In this document: piece by piece, positions 46,099-54,550 of the stretch
How the letters are laid out: each line of letters begins with the position of its first letter
Position numbering within the stretch: position 1 is the stretch's first letter
Assembly (NCBI RefSeq): GCF_001307035.1
Contig: NZ_LKIU01000005.1
Span: forward strand, 596,571 to 660,570
Direction: 5' to 3'
DNA from: Arthrobacter sp. Edens01
Lineage (GTDB): Bacteria; Actinomycetota; Actinomycetes; Actinomycetales; Micrococcaceae
Length of the DNA: 64,000 nucleotides
The notes under the pieces: model-generated
Seen by the model: only the letters and a program-made list of their open reading frames with translations
Database searches by the model: none
What the model was told of the DNA's origin: nothing
Program-made: the position numbers and the translations under genes

Positions 46099-47452
46099 TG
46101 GCTGACTCCTCGGTTTCAAGCGGAATGCTGCAGGCCGCAGCGGGTTCGGCGGCGGCGGGTGCCGCACCTGCTGCAGCAGCGGTCAGTGCCTGATCCAGGT
46201 CCCAGAGAATATCCTCCAGGTCCTCCAGGCCCACGGAAATACGGACCAGGTCCTCCGGCACGCCGCCGGCAGCCAGCTGTTCGGGGGAGAGCTGCTGGTG
46301 GGTGGTCGACGCCGGGTGGATCACCAGGGTGCGGGAGTCGCCCACGTTGGCCAGATGTGAGGCAAGCTGCAGCGATTCGATGAATGTCTGTCCGGCAGAA
46401 CGGCCGCCCTTGACGCCGAAGCTGAAGACGGAACCCGGGCCCTTGGGCAGGTACTTTTTGGCTCGTTCGTGGTGGGGGTGGGACTCGAGGCCGGCGTAGG
46501 ACACCCAGGCCACGCGCTCATCCGCTTCCAGCCATTCGGCCACGGCCTGGGCATTGCGCAGGTGCTCGTCCACCCGCTGGGCGAGGGTTTCAACACCCTG
46601 CAGCAGCTGGAACGCGGACTGGGCAGAGAGTGTGGGCCCAATGTCGCGCAGCTGCTCGGAGCGCAGCTTGGTCAGGAAACCGTACTCGCCGAAGTTCCCC
46701 CACCAGGAGATGTTCCCGTAGGAGGGCACCGGTTCGGTCATGGCCGGGAATTTGCCGTTGCCCCAGTTGAACGTGCCGGATTCAACGACGACGCCGCCCA
46801 GCGTGGTGCCGTGCCCGCCGATGAACTTGGTGGCGGAGTGGATCACAATATCCGCGCCGTGCTTGAACGGCTGCACCAGGTAAGGCGTGCTCAGGGTGGC
46901 GTCGAGAATCAGCGGCACACCGGCGTCGTGCGCTACCTTCGCCAGGCCCTCGATGTCCGTGACTTCACCGCTCGGGTTCGCTACGACCTCCGCGTAAACG
47001 GCCTTGGTGTTTTCCTGGATTGCGGCGGCGTAGTCCGCCGGATCCGTGCCCGGCACAAAAGTGGTCTCGATGCCGAAGCGGCGCAGCGTGACATCCAGCT
47101 GCGTGACCGTCCCGCCGTAGAGCTGGGAAGCGGCCACAATGTGGTCCCCGGCTGAGCAGATTGCCGCGAAGGTGACGAACTCCGCGGACATGCCCGACGC
47201 CGTCGCTACCGCACCGATGCCGCCCTCCAGTGAGGCGATGCGCTCCTCGAACGCGGCGACTGTGGGGTTGCCGATCCGGGAGTAGATGTTGCCGTACTTC
47301 TGCAGCGAAAACAGGTTCGCGGCGTCGGCGGTGTCCTTGAAAACGAACGACGTCGACTGGTAGATGGGAACGGCACGGGCACCGTGGATGGCGTCGGGCG
47401 TTCCGCCGGCGTGCAGGGCGCGGGTACGGAATCCGAACTGGCGGTCACTCAT
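46091..47452 (-). CDS. metY: O-acetylhomoserine sulfhydrylase
   Basis: 453 residues of the Cys/Met PLP family. IVIHSATKFIGGHGTTLGG contains the PLP lysine; the N-terminal FGFRTRALHAGG and the C-terminal SVGLEDLEDILWDLDQAL are typical. It makes homocysteine from O-acetylhomoserine and sulfide. It precedes the CoA-binding gene on the minus strand. A SAM-riboswitch core is not seen in the 120 bp upstream. Together with the sulfur genes downstream it links assimilated sulfur to methionine. Confidence 0.93.
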   Translation of the reverse strand: MSDRQFGFRTRALHAGGTPDAIHGARAVPIYQSTSFVFKDTADAANLFSLQKYGNIYSRIGNPTVAAFEERIASLEGGIGAVATASGMSAEFVTFAAICSAGDHIVAASQLYGGTVTQLDVTLRRFGIETTFVPGTDPADYAAAIQENTKAVYAEVVANPSGEVTDIEGLAKVAHDAGVPLILDATLSTPYLVQPFKHGADIVIHSATKFIGGHGTTLGGVVVESGTFNWGNGKFPAMTEPVPSYGNISWWGNFGEYGFLTKLRSEQLRDIGPTLSAQSAFQLLQGVETLAQRVDEHLRNAQAVAEWLEADERVAWVSYAGLESHPHHERAKKYLPKGPGSVFSFGVKGGRSAGQTFIESLQLASHLANVGDSRTLVIHPASTTHQQLSPEQLAAGGVPEDLVRISVGLEDLEDILWDLDQALTAAAAGAAPAAAEPAAACSIPLETEESANV

Positions 47453-47573
47453 GGACTGAGTGCTCCTTCCTTGGGGGAACCGCGGGTAAGCGGTTCGCCA
47501 ATGGTTGCTTTATTGGGTGCTGGATACCAACAATGTTGAGGACAGTTGCGCAGAGGCAATCCTGGGAGCGGGC

Positions 47574-47834
47574 ATGGACGAGTACGTGATCGTGGTTGAA
47601 ACCGGGTACAAACTTGCGTCCGCGAACCACAAGATCACCCCCACCGAACCGATGACCCGCCTTGCCGCGGAGCGGATGTTCACCGAAATGATGGACGGCG
47701 GGCATCCCGAACTGCTCCCGGAGAAGAATGACACCTCGTTCCTTGAGGTCTCGCCCGTGGAGTTCCTGCGCCTGCACCGCGCCATGGGCGGAGCGGTGGA
47801 GCTGGATCGGGTGACGCTGGCCAGGGTTCATTAG
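47574..47834 (+). CDS. Small hypothetical protein
   Basis: 86 residues, mixed alpha/beta, beginning DEYVIVVETGYKLASANHKI. I recognise no domain. The ATG at 47574 is 3 bases after GGGAGCGG. It ends 4 bp into the end of acsA, which runs the opposite way. An upstream in-frame TTG/ATG would lengthen it to 109 residues but that part looks non-conserved. Confidence 0.6.
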   Translation: MDEYVIVVETGYKLASANHKITPTEPMTRLAAERMFTEMMDGGHPELLPEKNDTSFLEVSPVEFLRLHRAMGGAVELDRVTLARVH

Positions 47835-49810
47835 GCCGCGCTCCGCGCACGCCGCGCCCGGCAGGCGGCATCGATCGCCGGAATGCAGGGTTCATTCTGC
47901 AGGCTGGTGGTATCCCCGAGCGTGGTGCCTTCGAAGAGCTGGGTCAGCAGCCGGCGCATGATCTTCCCCGAGCGGGTCTTGGGAACATCCGGAACCACGA
48001 CGACGGCGGCGGGCTTGGCGATCGGCCCGATTTCCTTTGCCACGTGGGCGCGCAGTTCTACCGTGACCGTCTCCGCGTCCTTCGACGCAGCGTCGGTCAG
48101 GACCACAAACGCGGCGATGGCGTGGCCGGTCTTTGGGTCGGCCACCGGGCAAACCCCGGCTTCAACCACCCAGGGGTGGGAGACCAGGGCAGATTCGATC
48201 TCGATGGTGGAGAGCCGGTGGCCGGAAACGTTCAGCACATCGTCCACTCGTCCCAGGATCCAGGTGTCTCCGTCGTCGTCATACCGGGCGCCGTCGCCGG
48301 CCAGGAACCAGCCCTGCTGCGCGTACTGCCGCCAGTAGGAGGAGAGGTAGCGCTGCGGGTCGCCCCAGCAGGTGCGCGCCATGGACGGGCCGATCCGGTC
48401 CACCACAATGAAACCCTGCACGTTCGGCGGGACGTTGGCGCCGTGTTCGTCGACGATCCGGGTGGAGACGCCCGGCAGTGCGCGGGAAGCGCAGCCGGGC
48501 TTGAACGCTGTGTCGGTCTGGCGCGGGGAAAGGATGGTGGCGCCGGTTTCGGACTGCCACCAGGTGTCGATCACGGGAACCTCACCGCGGCCGATGTTCT
48601 CCCGCATCCAGCGCCAAGCCTCAGGATTCACGGCTTCGCCGACGGTCCCGAGCAGCCGGATGGAGGAGAGATCCCAGGTGTCCGGGACGCCGTCCGGGAA
48701 CCAGCCCATGAGGGACCGGACCAGGGTGGGGGCGGTGTAGTAGCTGGTGACCTTGTACCGCTCGATGATCTCGAAGTGCCGGCCGGGGTGCGGGGTGTTC
48801 GGGGTGCCCTCGAAGATCACCTGGGTGACGCCGTTGGAGAGCGGGCCGTAGATCTCATAGGTGTGCGCGGTGACCCAGGCCAGGTCCGCGGTGCACCAGT
48901 GCACGTCTGCCTCGCGGGCGGCTTCGTCCGGGTTGGCGAAGAGATACTCGTAGCTCCAGGACGCCTGGGTGAGGTAGCCGCCCATGGTGTGCACCAGGCC
49001 CTTGGGCTTTCCCGTGGTGCCGGAGGTGTACATGATGAACAGCGGCGTCTCGGCGTCGAACGCCTCGGCTTCGTGAACGTCGGAAGCGGCGTCCACGGTC
49101 TCGTGCCACCAAAGGTCACGGCCCTCGGTCCAGGCAAGGTCGCAGCCGGTGCGCTGAATAACAAGCACGTGCTCGATCGCGTTGTCGCCGGACACTGCCT
49201 CGTCCGCATTTTCCTTCACTGGTACAGCTGCCCCGCGGCGGAACTGGCCGTCGGTGGTGACCAGAAGCTTCGCTCGGGTGTCTTCCACCCGGAACTTCAG
49301 GGCCTCAGCCGAGAAGCCGCCAAACACCAGGGAATGGATGGCCCCGATGCGGGCGCAGGCCAGGGTGATGATGATCGTTTCGGCGATGACGGGCAGGTAG
49401 ATGACCACCCGGTCGCCTTTTTCGATGCCCAGGGCCAGCAGTGCGTTGGCTGCCTTGGAGACTTCCTTCTGCAGGCCGGCGTACGTGTAGGTTCGGCGGT
49501 CGCCGGGCTCGCCTTCGGCGTGCAGCGCCACCTTGTCCCCGCGGCCGGCCGCCACATGGCGGTCCACGCAGTTCACGGCGACGTTGAGCTTTCCGCCGGC
49601 GAACCACTCGATCTCCGGGACCGAGTACTCGGCGTCGGCCTCCGGGACGTCCGGGCCGCTGACCCGCTGCGGCGGACGGAAGGTGTGCGCGGTGTGCCAC
49701 GGCTGATCCCACTGCAGGCGGCGGGCAGCGTCCTCCCAGAACGCGATCCGCTCCGCCTCGGTGGCGAACTCCGGTTCGGCTGCGGTTTCCGTTGCTGTGC
49801 CTACGCCCAT
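47831..49810 (-). CDS. acsA: Acetyl-CoA synthetase
   Basis: 659 residues. Adenylate-forming motifs: YTSGTTGKPKG (P-loop), WWQSETGA and GDGARYDDDGDTWILGRVDD; the C-terminal SGKIMRR lysine is the one acetylated in other species. It activates acetate through acetyl-AMP. It begins 10 bp inside the end of the ssuC-like permease gene, so it belongs to the sulfonate operon, which is unexpected. Taurine or sulfoacetate breakdown may yield acetate, but this is a guess. Confidence 0.94.
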   Translation of the reverse strand: MGVGTATETAAEPEFATEAERIAFWEDAARRLQWDQPWHTAHTFRPPQRVSGPDVPEADAEYSVPEIEWFAGGKLNVAVNCVDRHVAAGRGDKVALHAEGEPGDRRTYTYAGLQKEVSKAANALLALGIEKGDRVVIYLPVIAETIIITLACARIGAIHSLVFGGFSAEALKFRVEDTRAKLLVTTDGQFRRGAAVPVKENADEAVSGDNAIEHVLVIQRTGCDLAWTEGRDLWWHETVDAASDVHEAEAFDAETPLFIMYTSGTTGKPKGLVHTMGGYLTQASWSYEYLFANPDEAAREADVHWCTADLAWVTAHTYEIYGPLSNGVTQVIFEGTPNTPHPGRHFEIIERYKVTSYYTAPTLVRSLMGWFPDGVPDTWDLSSIRLLGTVGEAVNPEAWRWMRENIGRGEVPVIDTWWQSETGATILSPRQTDTAFKPGCASRALPGVSTRIVDEHGANVPPNVQGFIVVDRIGPSMARTCWGDPQRYLSSYWRQYAQQGWFLAGDGARYDDDGDTWILGRVDDVLNVSGHRLSTIEIESALVSHPWVVEAGVCPVADPKTGHAIAAFVVLTDAASKDAETVTVELRAHVAKEIGPIAKPAAVVVVPDVPKTRSGKIMRRLLTQLFEGTTLGDTTSLQNEPCIPAIDAACRARRARSAA

Positions 49811-50652
49811 TTCTTCACTGCCCACTTTTCAGCGACGCCCAGTAGGGCATCCGTCGTCTTGCCAATAACTGCCAGCAGCACGATCGCCAGGAACATCCGG
49901 TCAGTGCGGCCGTTGTTCTGCGAATCCGTGAGCAGGAAGCCCAGTCCCATGGAGGATGCGATCAGTTCTGCAGCCACCAGGAACAGCCAGGACTGTGCCA
50001 GTGCCAGCCGCAGGCCGGAGAAAACAGCCGGGACGACGGCGGGCAGCTGCACCGTGGTGAGCAGCTTGATGCCGTTCAGGCCGAAGGCCCGGGCTGCTTC
50101 AACGAGGTTCTTGTCGACGTGCCTCAAGGCCAGGGACACGGTGGTGAAGACCGGGAAGAAAGCGCCGATGGTGATCAGGGTGACCTTGGAGTCCTCGCCG
50201 ATGCCCATCCACAGGATCAGCAGCGGCACCAGGGCCAGGGACGGTACTGCGCGGACGGCTCCGAACAGCGGACCCAGCAGGACGTCCGCCAGCCGGGACA
50301 GCCCCAGCAGGGCACCGAGAACCAGTCCCAGCGCAGCGCCTAGCGCAAAACCTGTCAGCACGCGCTGCGTGGAGATGGCAATGTGCGTGCCGAGTTCGCC
50401 GCGTTCAATCAGGTCCGCAGCCGAGGTCAGCACGGCGCCGGGGGACGGAAGCTGCACCGCGCTGAAGACCCCGAGGACGGAGACGAGCTGCCACAGTCCC
50501 AGCAGCAGGAAAGGTACCACCAGGCCCAGCGCCACGCGGGCCCAGCTCTTGGAGAGCAGTCCGGCAGCTGCGGTATTCCGGGACGGCGCGGCGGGGGGAC
50601 CCTGGATGCCGCCGGGAACCGCCGAGCTGCCGGTCAGGTACGAATTGCTCAT
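49801..50652 (-). CDS. ssuC: Sulfonate-type ABC transporter permease
   Basis: 283 residues, about six membrane segments, with the EAA loop VEAARAFGLNGIKLLTTVQLP. This matches the SsuC/TauC branch of the nitrate/sulfonate/taurine importers. Its ATG overlaps the stop of the binding protein gene by one base (TAATG). The short N-terminal tail is rich in Pro, Ala and Gly. Confidence 0.9.
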   Translation of the reverse strand: MSNSYLTGSSAVPGGIQGPPAAPSRNTAAAGLLSKSWARVALGLVVPFLLLGLWQLVSVLGVFSAVQLPSPGAVLTSAADLIERGELGTHIAISTQRVLTGFALGAALGLVLGALLGLSRLADVLLGPLFGAVRAVPSLALVPLLILWMGIGEDSKVTLITIGAFFPVFTTVSLALRHVDKNLVEAARAFGLNGIKLLTTVQLPAVVPAVFSGLRLALAQSWLFLVAAELIASSMGLGFLLTDSQNNGRTDRMFLAIVLLAVIGKTTDALLGVAEKWAVKKWA

Positions 50653-51698
50653 TAGGATTCCTTCACGGCTTCCGGATCGGCCTTCTGTACGAAGGAATCA
50701 TCTAGGAGGGAGGCAACGGCGTCGTCGATGGCCTTCTGGTTGGCGACGTCGCCGGTTTCGACGAATACGGGCCCCACCTTTTCCAGGACCTTTCGCTGCG
50801 CATCGCCCGGGGCGGCGTCGACGTCGAGGTTGCTGCGTTCCAGAATGACGGTGCGGGCCACCTCCAGGTCCAGACCGGCGACGTCGGCGAGGATCTGCGC
50901 GGTCTCCTCGGGGTTCTCGGCAGCCCAGGCACGGGCCTTTTCATAGACGTTCACCACGGTCTGGGCCAGTTCCGGCTTCTCCTCAAGGAAGGACTCCGTG
51001 GCGTTCAGGAAGCCGTAGGTGTTGAAGTCCAGGTTGCGGTAGAGGAACTCTGCACCGGCGTGCTCTGCGCCTGCCATGATCGGGTCCAGGCCGGACCAGG
51101 CGTCCACCGCACCGTTTTCAAGGGCGGTGCGGCCGTCGGCGTGCTGCAGGTTTTCAACCGTGACATCTGAGGTGCTCAGCCCGGCCTCTTCGAGAGCCTG
51201 GACCAGGAAGAAGTACGGATCCGTGCCCTTGGTGGCGGCGACTGACTTGCCGGCCAGGTCCTCTACGGAGGTGATGTCCGAGCCGGGGGAAACCAGGAGT
51301 CCGGCCCATTCCGGCTGGGAGTAGATGCTGATGGTCTTGATCGGCGAACCGTTGGAGCGGGCCAGGAGCGCGGCCGAACCGGCGGTGGAGCCGACGTCGA
51401 TCGCTCCGGCCCGCAGCGCCTCGTTGGCCTTGTTCGACCCGGCGGACTGCACCCAGTTGACCTCCACACCCTGATCTTCGAGGGTCGCTTCGAGCCAGCC
51501 CTGGTCCTTGATGACCAGGCTGAGCGGGTTGTACGTGGCGAAGTCGATGTTCAATGTGCCGCCGTCCGCGGCGTCGTTGGCGGCTGCGCCGGTGGAATCT
51601 TCACCCGCAACGCAGCCGGTCAGGGCCAGCGTGAGGGCGGCGGCTGCCCCGGCAAGGGCGGCGAAGGGACGGCGGGAGAAACGGGAACGGCTGTTCAT
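50652..51698 (-). CDS. ssuA: Sulfonate-type ABC transporter binding lipoprotein
   Basis: 348 residues. Signal peptide with lipobox LTGC, lipidated Cys29. The NMT1/SsuA-like body has NIDFATYNPLSLVIKDQGWLE and RAGAIDVGSTAGSAALLARSNG. AAAGGAA precedes the ATG. It binds aliphatic sulfonates, taurine or related anions in this family. 98 bp separate it from the ATPase gene upstream. Confidence 0.9.
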   Translation of the reverse strand: MNSRSRFSRRPFAALAGAAAALTLALTGCVAGEDSTGAAANDAADGGTLNIDFATYNPLSLVIKDQGWLEATLEDQGVEVNWVQSAGSNKANEALRAGAIDVGSTAGSAALLARSNGSPIKTISIYSQPEWAGLLVSPGSDITSVEDLAGKSVAATKGTDPYFFLVQALEEAGLSTSDVTVENLQHADGRTALENGAVDAWSGLDPIMAGAEHAGAEFLYRNLDFNTYGFLNATESFLEEKPELAQTVVNVYEKARAWAAENPEETAQILADVAGLDLEVARTVILERSNLDVDAAPGDAQRKVLEKVGPVFVETGDVANQKAIDDAVASLLDDSFVQKADPEAVKES

Positions 51699-51796
51699 GG
51701 GGATTCCTTTGAAATGGGTGACGCAGGGAAGAAGAAGGGGGCTGCGGGCACAGAGCGTCCGCGGATCCGGCCCGGTGTTGCCTGGGTTGGGGAGGA

Positions 51797-52624
51797 CTAG
51801 TGGCGGTCGACGCCGAGGCTCGCCAGTAGCTCGCCGCGCATTCGGGCCAGCTCGGCCGAGGCACGGTCCCGCGGACGGGCACCGGGGACGGTGATGGTCT
51901 GTGTGATGGTGGCGCCGGGCTTGCCGGGTTCACGGCCCAGCACAATGATCCGGTCCGCGAGCTGGAGCGCCTCGTCGACGTCGTGGGTGACGAGCAGGAC
52001 GGTGGCCGGGGCTGCGCGGTGCACGTCCAGCAGCAGGTCCTGCATCTTCAAGCGGGTCAGGGCATCGAGGGCGCCGAACGGCTCATCCAGCAGCAGGACG
52101 CCGGGCTTGCGGGCCAGAGCGCGGGCCAGCGAAGCGCGCTGGGCCATACCGCCGGAAACGGCGCGGGGCTGGTGCTTGGCGAAGCGGTCCAGTTCCACGA
52201 GTTTGAGCAGCTCCGAGACCTTGGCCTTGCCGTCGCTGGCACTCGTGCCCTTCGGCAGGCCGATCGCGACATTGGCCTGCAGGGTCTGCCAGGGCAGCAG
52301 CCGGGGTTCCTGGAAGGCGACGGCGCAGCGGTCGTCGATGCCGCGCACGGCGGTTCCGTCGATCAGCACCTGGCCGGTGGAAGCGGCGTCGAGCCCTGCG
52401 GTGGCGCGCAGCAGCGTGGACTTGCCGCACCCGCTGGACCCGAGGATCGCCAGGACTTCCCCCGGGCGGACTTCAAAGTTGATGTCGCGGAGCACCACGT
52501 GGGCGTCTGCGCCGGAACCGAAGCTGCGGCCAACGCCGTCGAACGTCACGGACAGGGCAGTATCGGGTGCAGTCCGCGCAGCAGCGGACACGGCATGGGA
52601 GCCAGAGGAAAGTACAGCAGTCAT
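51797..52624 (-). CDS. ssuB: Sulfonate-type ABC transporter ATPase
   Basis: 275 residues. Walker A GSSGCGKST, Q-loop FQEPRLLPW, signature SGGMAQRASLARALA, Walker B LLLDEPFGALD and H-loop VTHD are intact. It heads the ssuB-ssuA-ssuC-acsA operon. The ATG at 52624 is just 8 nt after the SAM-I-like leader; the GGAG that would serve as ribosome site is part of the closing helix of that leader. Confidence 0.93.
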   Translation of the reverse strand: MTAVLSSGSHAVSAAARTAPDTALSVTFDGVGRSFGSGADAHVVLRDINFEVRPGEVLAILGSSGCGKSTLLRATAGLDAASTGQVLIDGTAVRGIDDRCAVAFQEPRLLPWQTLQANVAIGLPKGTSASDGKAKVSELLKLVELDRFAKHQPRAVSGGMAQRASLARALARKPGVLLLDEPFGALDALTRLKMQDLLLDVHRAAPATVLLVTHDVDEALQLADRIIVLGREPGKPGATITQTITVPGARPRDRASAELARMRGELLASLGVDRH

Positions 52625-52632
52625 GTGAACAC

Positions 52633-52793
52633 TCCATCGGTCCTGGCAGTAGCACCCTACGGAAAACGTCCTGGGCCGGGTTAGCGGCCTCCTGCGACGT
52701 CCACCTCGCTATCGCAGTGCCTCAAGGAGGAAGCACTCCGACCAGGGTTGCTGCGGCTTCACTGATCCAGGTCTCTCAGCCGCTCGGGATGGT
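52633..52793 (-). ncRNA. SAM-I-like riboswitch before ssuB
   Basis: On the minus strand: CCATCC, then GAGCGGCTGAGAGACCTGG, GTGAAGCCGCAGCAACCC, GGTGCTACTGCCAGGACC and GATGGA. These follow the S-box order: P1, k-turn in P2, GCAACC, GGTGC, P1' closing. P1 is CCATC/GATGG. The P3 arm is longer than in the copy at 58.2 kb. GGAG of P1' lies 7 nt before the ssuB start. TTTAGT at 52803-52808 (minus) is a likely -10. Confidence 0.85.
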
Positions 52794-52930
52794 CAAGGCT
52801 CAACTAAACGCCCAAGAGTCCGTGTCCGGCAAGTCCCGGCGTAACATTTCGGTTCGGGCCCCGGCCGTTACGCCGCGTGACAGATGGGGGTTGCGGGCAC
52901 CCCGGTGCTCCGGCGCATACTGGACCCGCA

Positions 52931-53020
52931 GGATCATGAGTCCCAACGCGAAGCTCTGGCTGGTTGGGCGGCAACCCTCTCCCGTAGCGGGGTGCCCCAG
53001 ATGACGATCCGGTCGACCGG
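52931..53020 (+). ncRNA. SAM-IV-like riboswitch before the monooxygenase gene
   Basis: GGATCATGAGTCCCAACGCG, GGCGGCAACCC, GGGGTGCCCC and ATGACGATCC follow the SAM-IV order (TCATGAGT, GGCAACCC, GGTGCCCC, GATGA). P1 can pair as GGATC/GATCC. The k-turn of SAM-I is absent. CCGGTCGACCGG right after P1 (53009-53020) may be the extra 3' hairpin of SAM-IV. CATACT at 52916-52921 is a possible -10. A hairpin at 53062-53080 can cover the AAGGG ribosome site. Confidence 0.75.
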
Positions 53021-53084
53021 CAAGACCGCCGGCGGCAAGTACGGCGCTCCCTTCAGCGGTGCGTCCTTTGCGTAAGGGACCCTC

Positions 53085-54479
53085 ATGGACACCACGCCCG
53101 CCCGCCACATTCGCTTCAACGCCTTCGACATGAACTGCGTGGGCCACCAGTCGCCCGGACTGTGGCGCCACCCGGAAGACCGCTCCGCCGACTACACCAA
53201 GCTCAGTTACTGGACCCATCTTGCCCAGACCTGCGAACGCGGACTGTTCGACGGCATCTTCATTGCCGACGTGCTGGGCACCTACGACGTCTACGGTTCC
53301 TCCAATGAGGCAACCCTGCGGCAGGGCACCCAGGTTCCGGTCAACGATCCGCTGCTGCTGGTCTCCGCCATGGCGCTGGTCACCAAGAACCTCGGCTTCG
53401 GTGTCACCGCGGGCACTGCCTACGAGCACCCGTACCCGTTCGCCCGCCGGCTTTCCACGCTGGACCACCTCACCGAGGGCCGGGTCGGCTGGAACGTGGT
53501 GACCGGCTACCTGCCTTCCGCCGCACGCAATATGGGCCAGGAAGACCAGCTGGAACATGACGAGCGCTACAACCACGCAGATGAGTACCTCGAAGTGGTC
53601 TACAAGCTGCTCGAAGGCTCGTGGGAAGACGATGCCGTTGTCCGCGACAAGGAAACCGGCGTGTTCACCGACCCGGCCAAGGTCCACGACATCAACCATG
53701 AAGGCAAGTACTTCAAGGTCCCCGGCATCCACATCTCTGAGCCCTCCCCGCAGCGCACGCCGGTGATCTACCAGGCCGGCGCGTCGCCCCGGGGCATCGC
53801 CTTCGCCGCGGAAAACGCCGAAGCAGTGTTCGTGGGCGCCCCCACTGCGGAAAAGCTGAAGGCGACCGTCACGAAGATCCGCGACGCCGCTGAGGCCGCA
53901 GGACGCGACCGGCACTCCATTAGGATCTACACCCTGCTCACCATCATCACGGCGGAAACCTCCGAGGAAGCCGAGGCCAAGCACCAGGACTACCAGCGCT
54001 ACGCCAGCCACGAAGGTTCGCTGGCGCTGCTCTCCGGCTGGATGGGCGTTGACCTCTCCACCTACAACCTGGACGAACCGCTGGGCGCCGTGAAGTCCAA
54101 CGCCATCCAGTCCGCTGCGGCGAATTTCCAGAAGGTGAAGGACGACGGCGAGCCCTGGACGGTGCGCGACATAGCCGAGTCCGCCGGAATCGGCGGTCTG
54201 GGACCGCGGCTTGTAGGCTCCGGCGCGGAGGTCGCCGAGGAACTGATCCGCTGGGTGGAGGAGACCGACGTCGACGGATTCAACCTTGCCTACGCCGTCA
54301 CTCCCGGGACGTTCGAGGACGTCGTCGAGTTCGTGGTGCCGGAGCTGCAGAAGCGCGGCGCGTACCCCACTGAATATGCGCCGGGAACCCTGCGGCAGAA
54401 GCTCTTCGGAGCGGGGGATAAGCTGCCCGAAGACCATCGCGGGGCGAAGTTCCGCCTGGCTCCTGCCGTCGCCGGCTAG
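53085..54479 (+). CDS. LLM-class flavin-dependent monooxygenase (NtaA/SnaA/DszA family)
   Basis: 464 residues. IRFNAFDMNCVGHQSPGLWRHPEDRS, RRLSTLDHLTEGRVGWNVVTGYL and YQAGASPRGIAFAAENAEAVF fit this branch of the bacterial luciferase-like fold. Family members use FMNH2 to oxidise C-N or C-S compounds, such as dibenzothiophene sulfone or nitrilotriacetate. Divergent from ssuB and with its own riboswitch; a role in C-S bond cleavage is strongly suggested. AAGGGA lies five bases before the ATG. Confidence 0.92.
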   Translation: MDTTPARHIRFNAFDMNCVGHQSPGLWRHPEDRSADYTKLSYWTHLAQTCERGLFDGIFIADVLGTYDVYGSSNEATLRQGTQVPVNDPLLLVSAMALVTKNLGFGVTAGTAYEHPYPFARRLSTLDHLTEGRVGWNVVTGYLPSAARNMGQEDQLEHDERYNHADEYLEVVYKLLEGSWEDDAVVRDKETGVFTDPAKVHDINHEGKYFKVPGIHISEPSPQRTPVIYQAGASPRGIAFAAENAEAVFVGAPTAEKLKATVTKIRDAAEAAGRDRHSIRIYTLLTIITAETSEEAEAKHQDYQRYASHEGSLALLSGWMGVDLSTYNLDEPLGAVKSNAIQSAAANFQKVKDDGEPWTVRDIAESAGIGGLGPRLVGSGAEVAEELIRWVEETDVDGFNLAYAVTPGTFEDVVEFVVPELQKRGAYPTEYAPGTLRQKLFGAGDKLPEDHRGAKFRLAPAVAG

Positions 54480-54520
54480 GACTGGGCTTCCCCGGAGGGT
54501 GCCTCCAGGAAAGGTGTTTG

Positions 54521-54550
54521 TTAGTATCTGCGTATGCACGCAGATACTAA
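54521..54550 (+). promoter_or_regulatory. Operator overlapping the start codon of the ArsR gene
   Basis: TTAGTATCTGCGT, four bases (the ATGC of the start), ACGCAGATACTAA: a perfect 13-bp inverted repeat from 54521 to 54550. TAGTAT inside it, six bases before ATG, can be the -10 of a leaderless transcript. ArsR-type repressors bind such 12-2-12 like palindromes. Confidence 0.85.

Noticed and set aside
47453-47573. Search for a SAM riboswitch before metY
   Set aside because: The region is only 120 bp and lacks GCAACC and GGTGC blocks in the right order.
48044-50848. A 934-codon open frame antisense to acsA and ssuC
   Set aside because: The minus strand encodes two intact known proteins; the antisense frame shows no domain and spans two genes, as expected in high-GC DNA.
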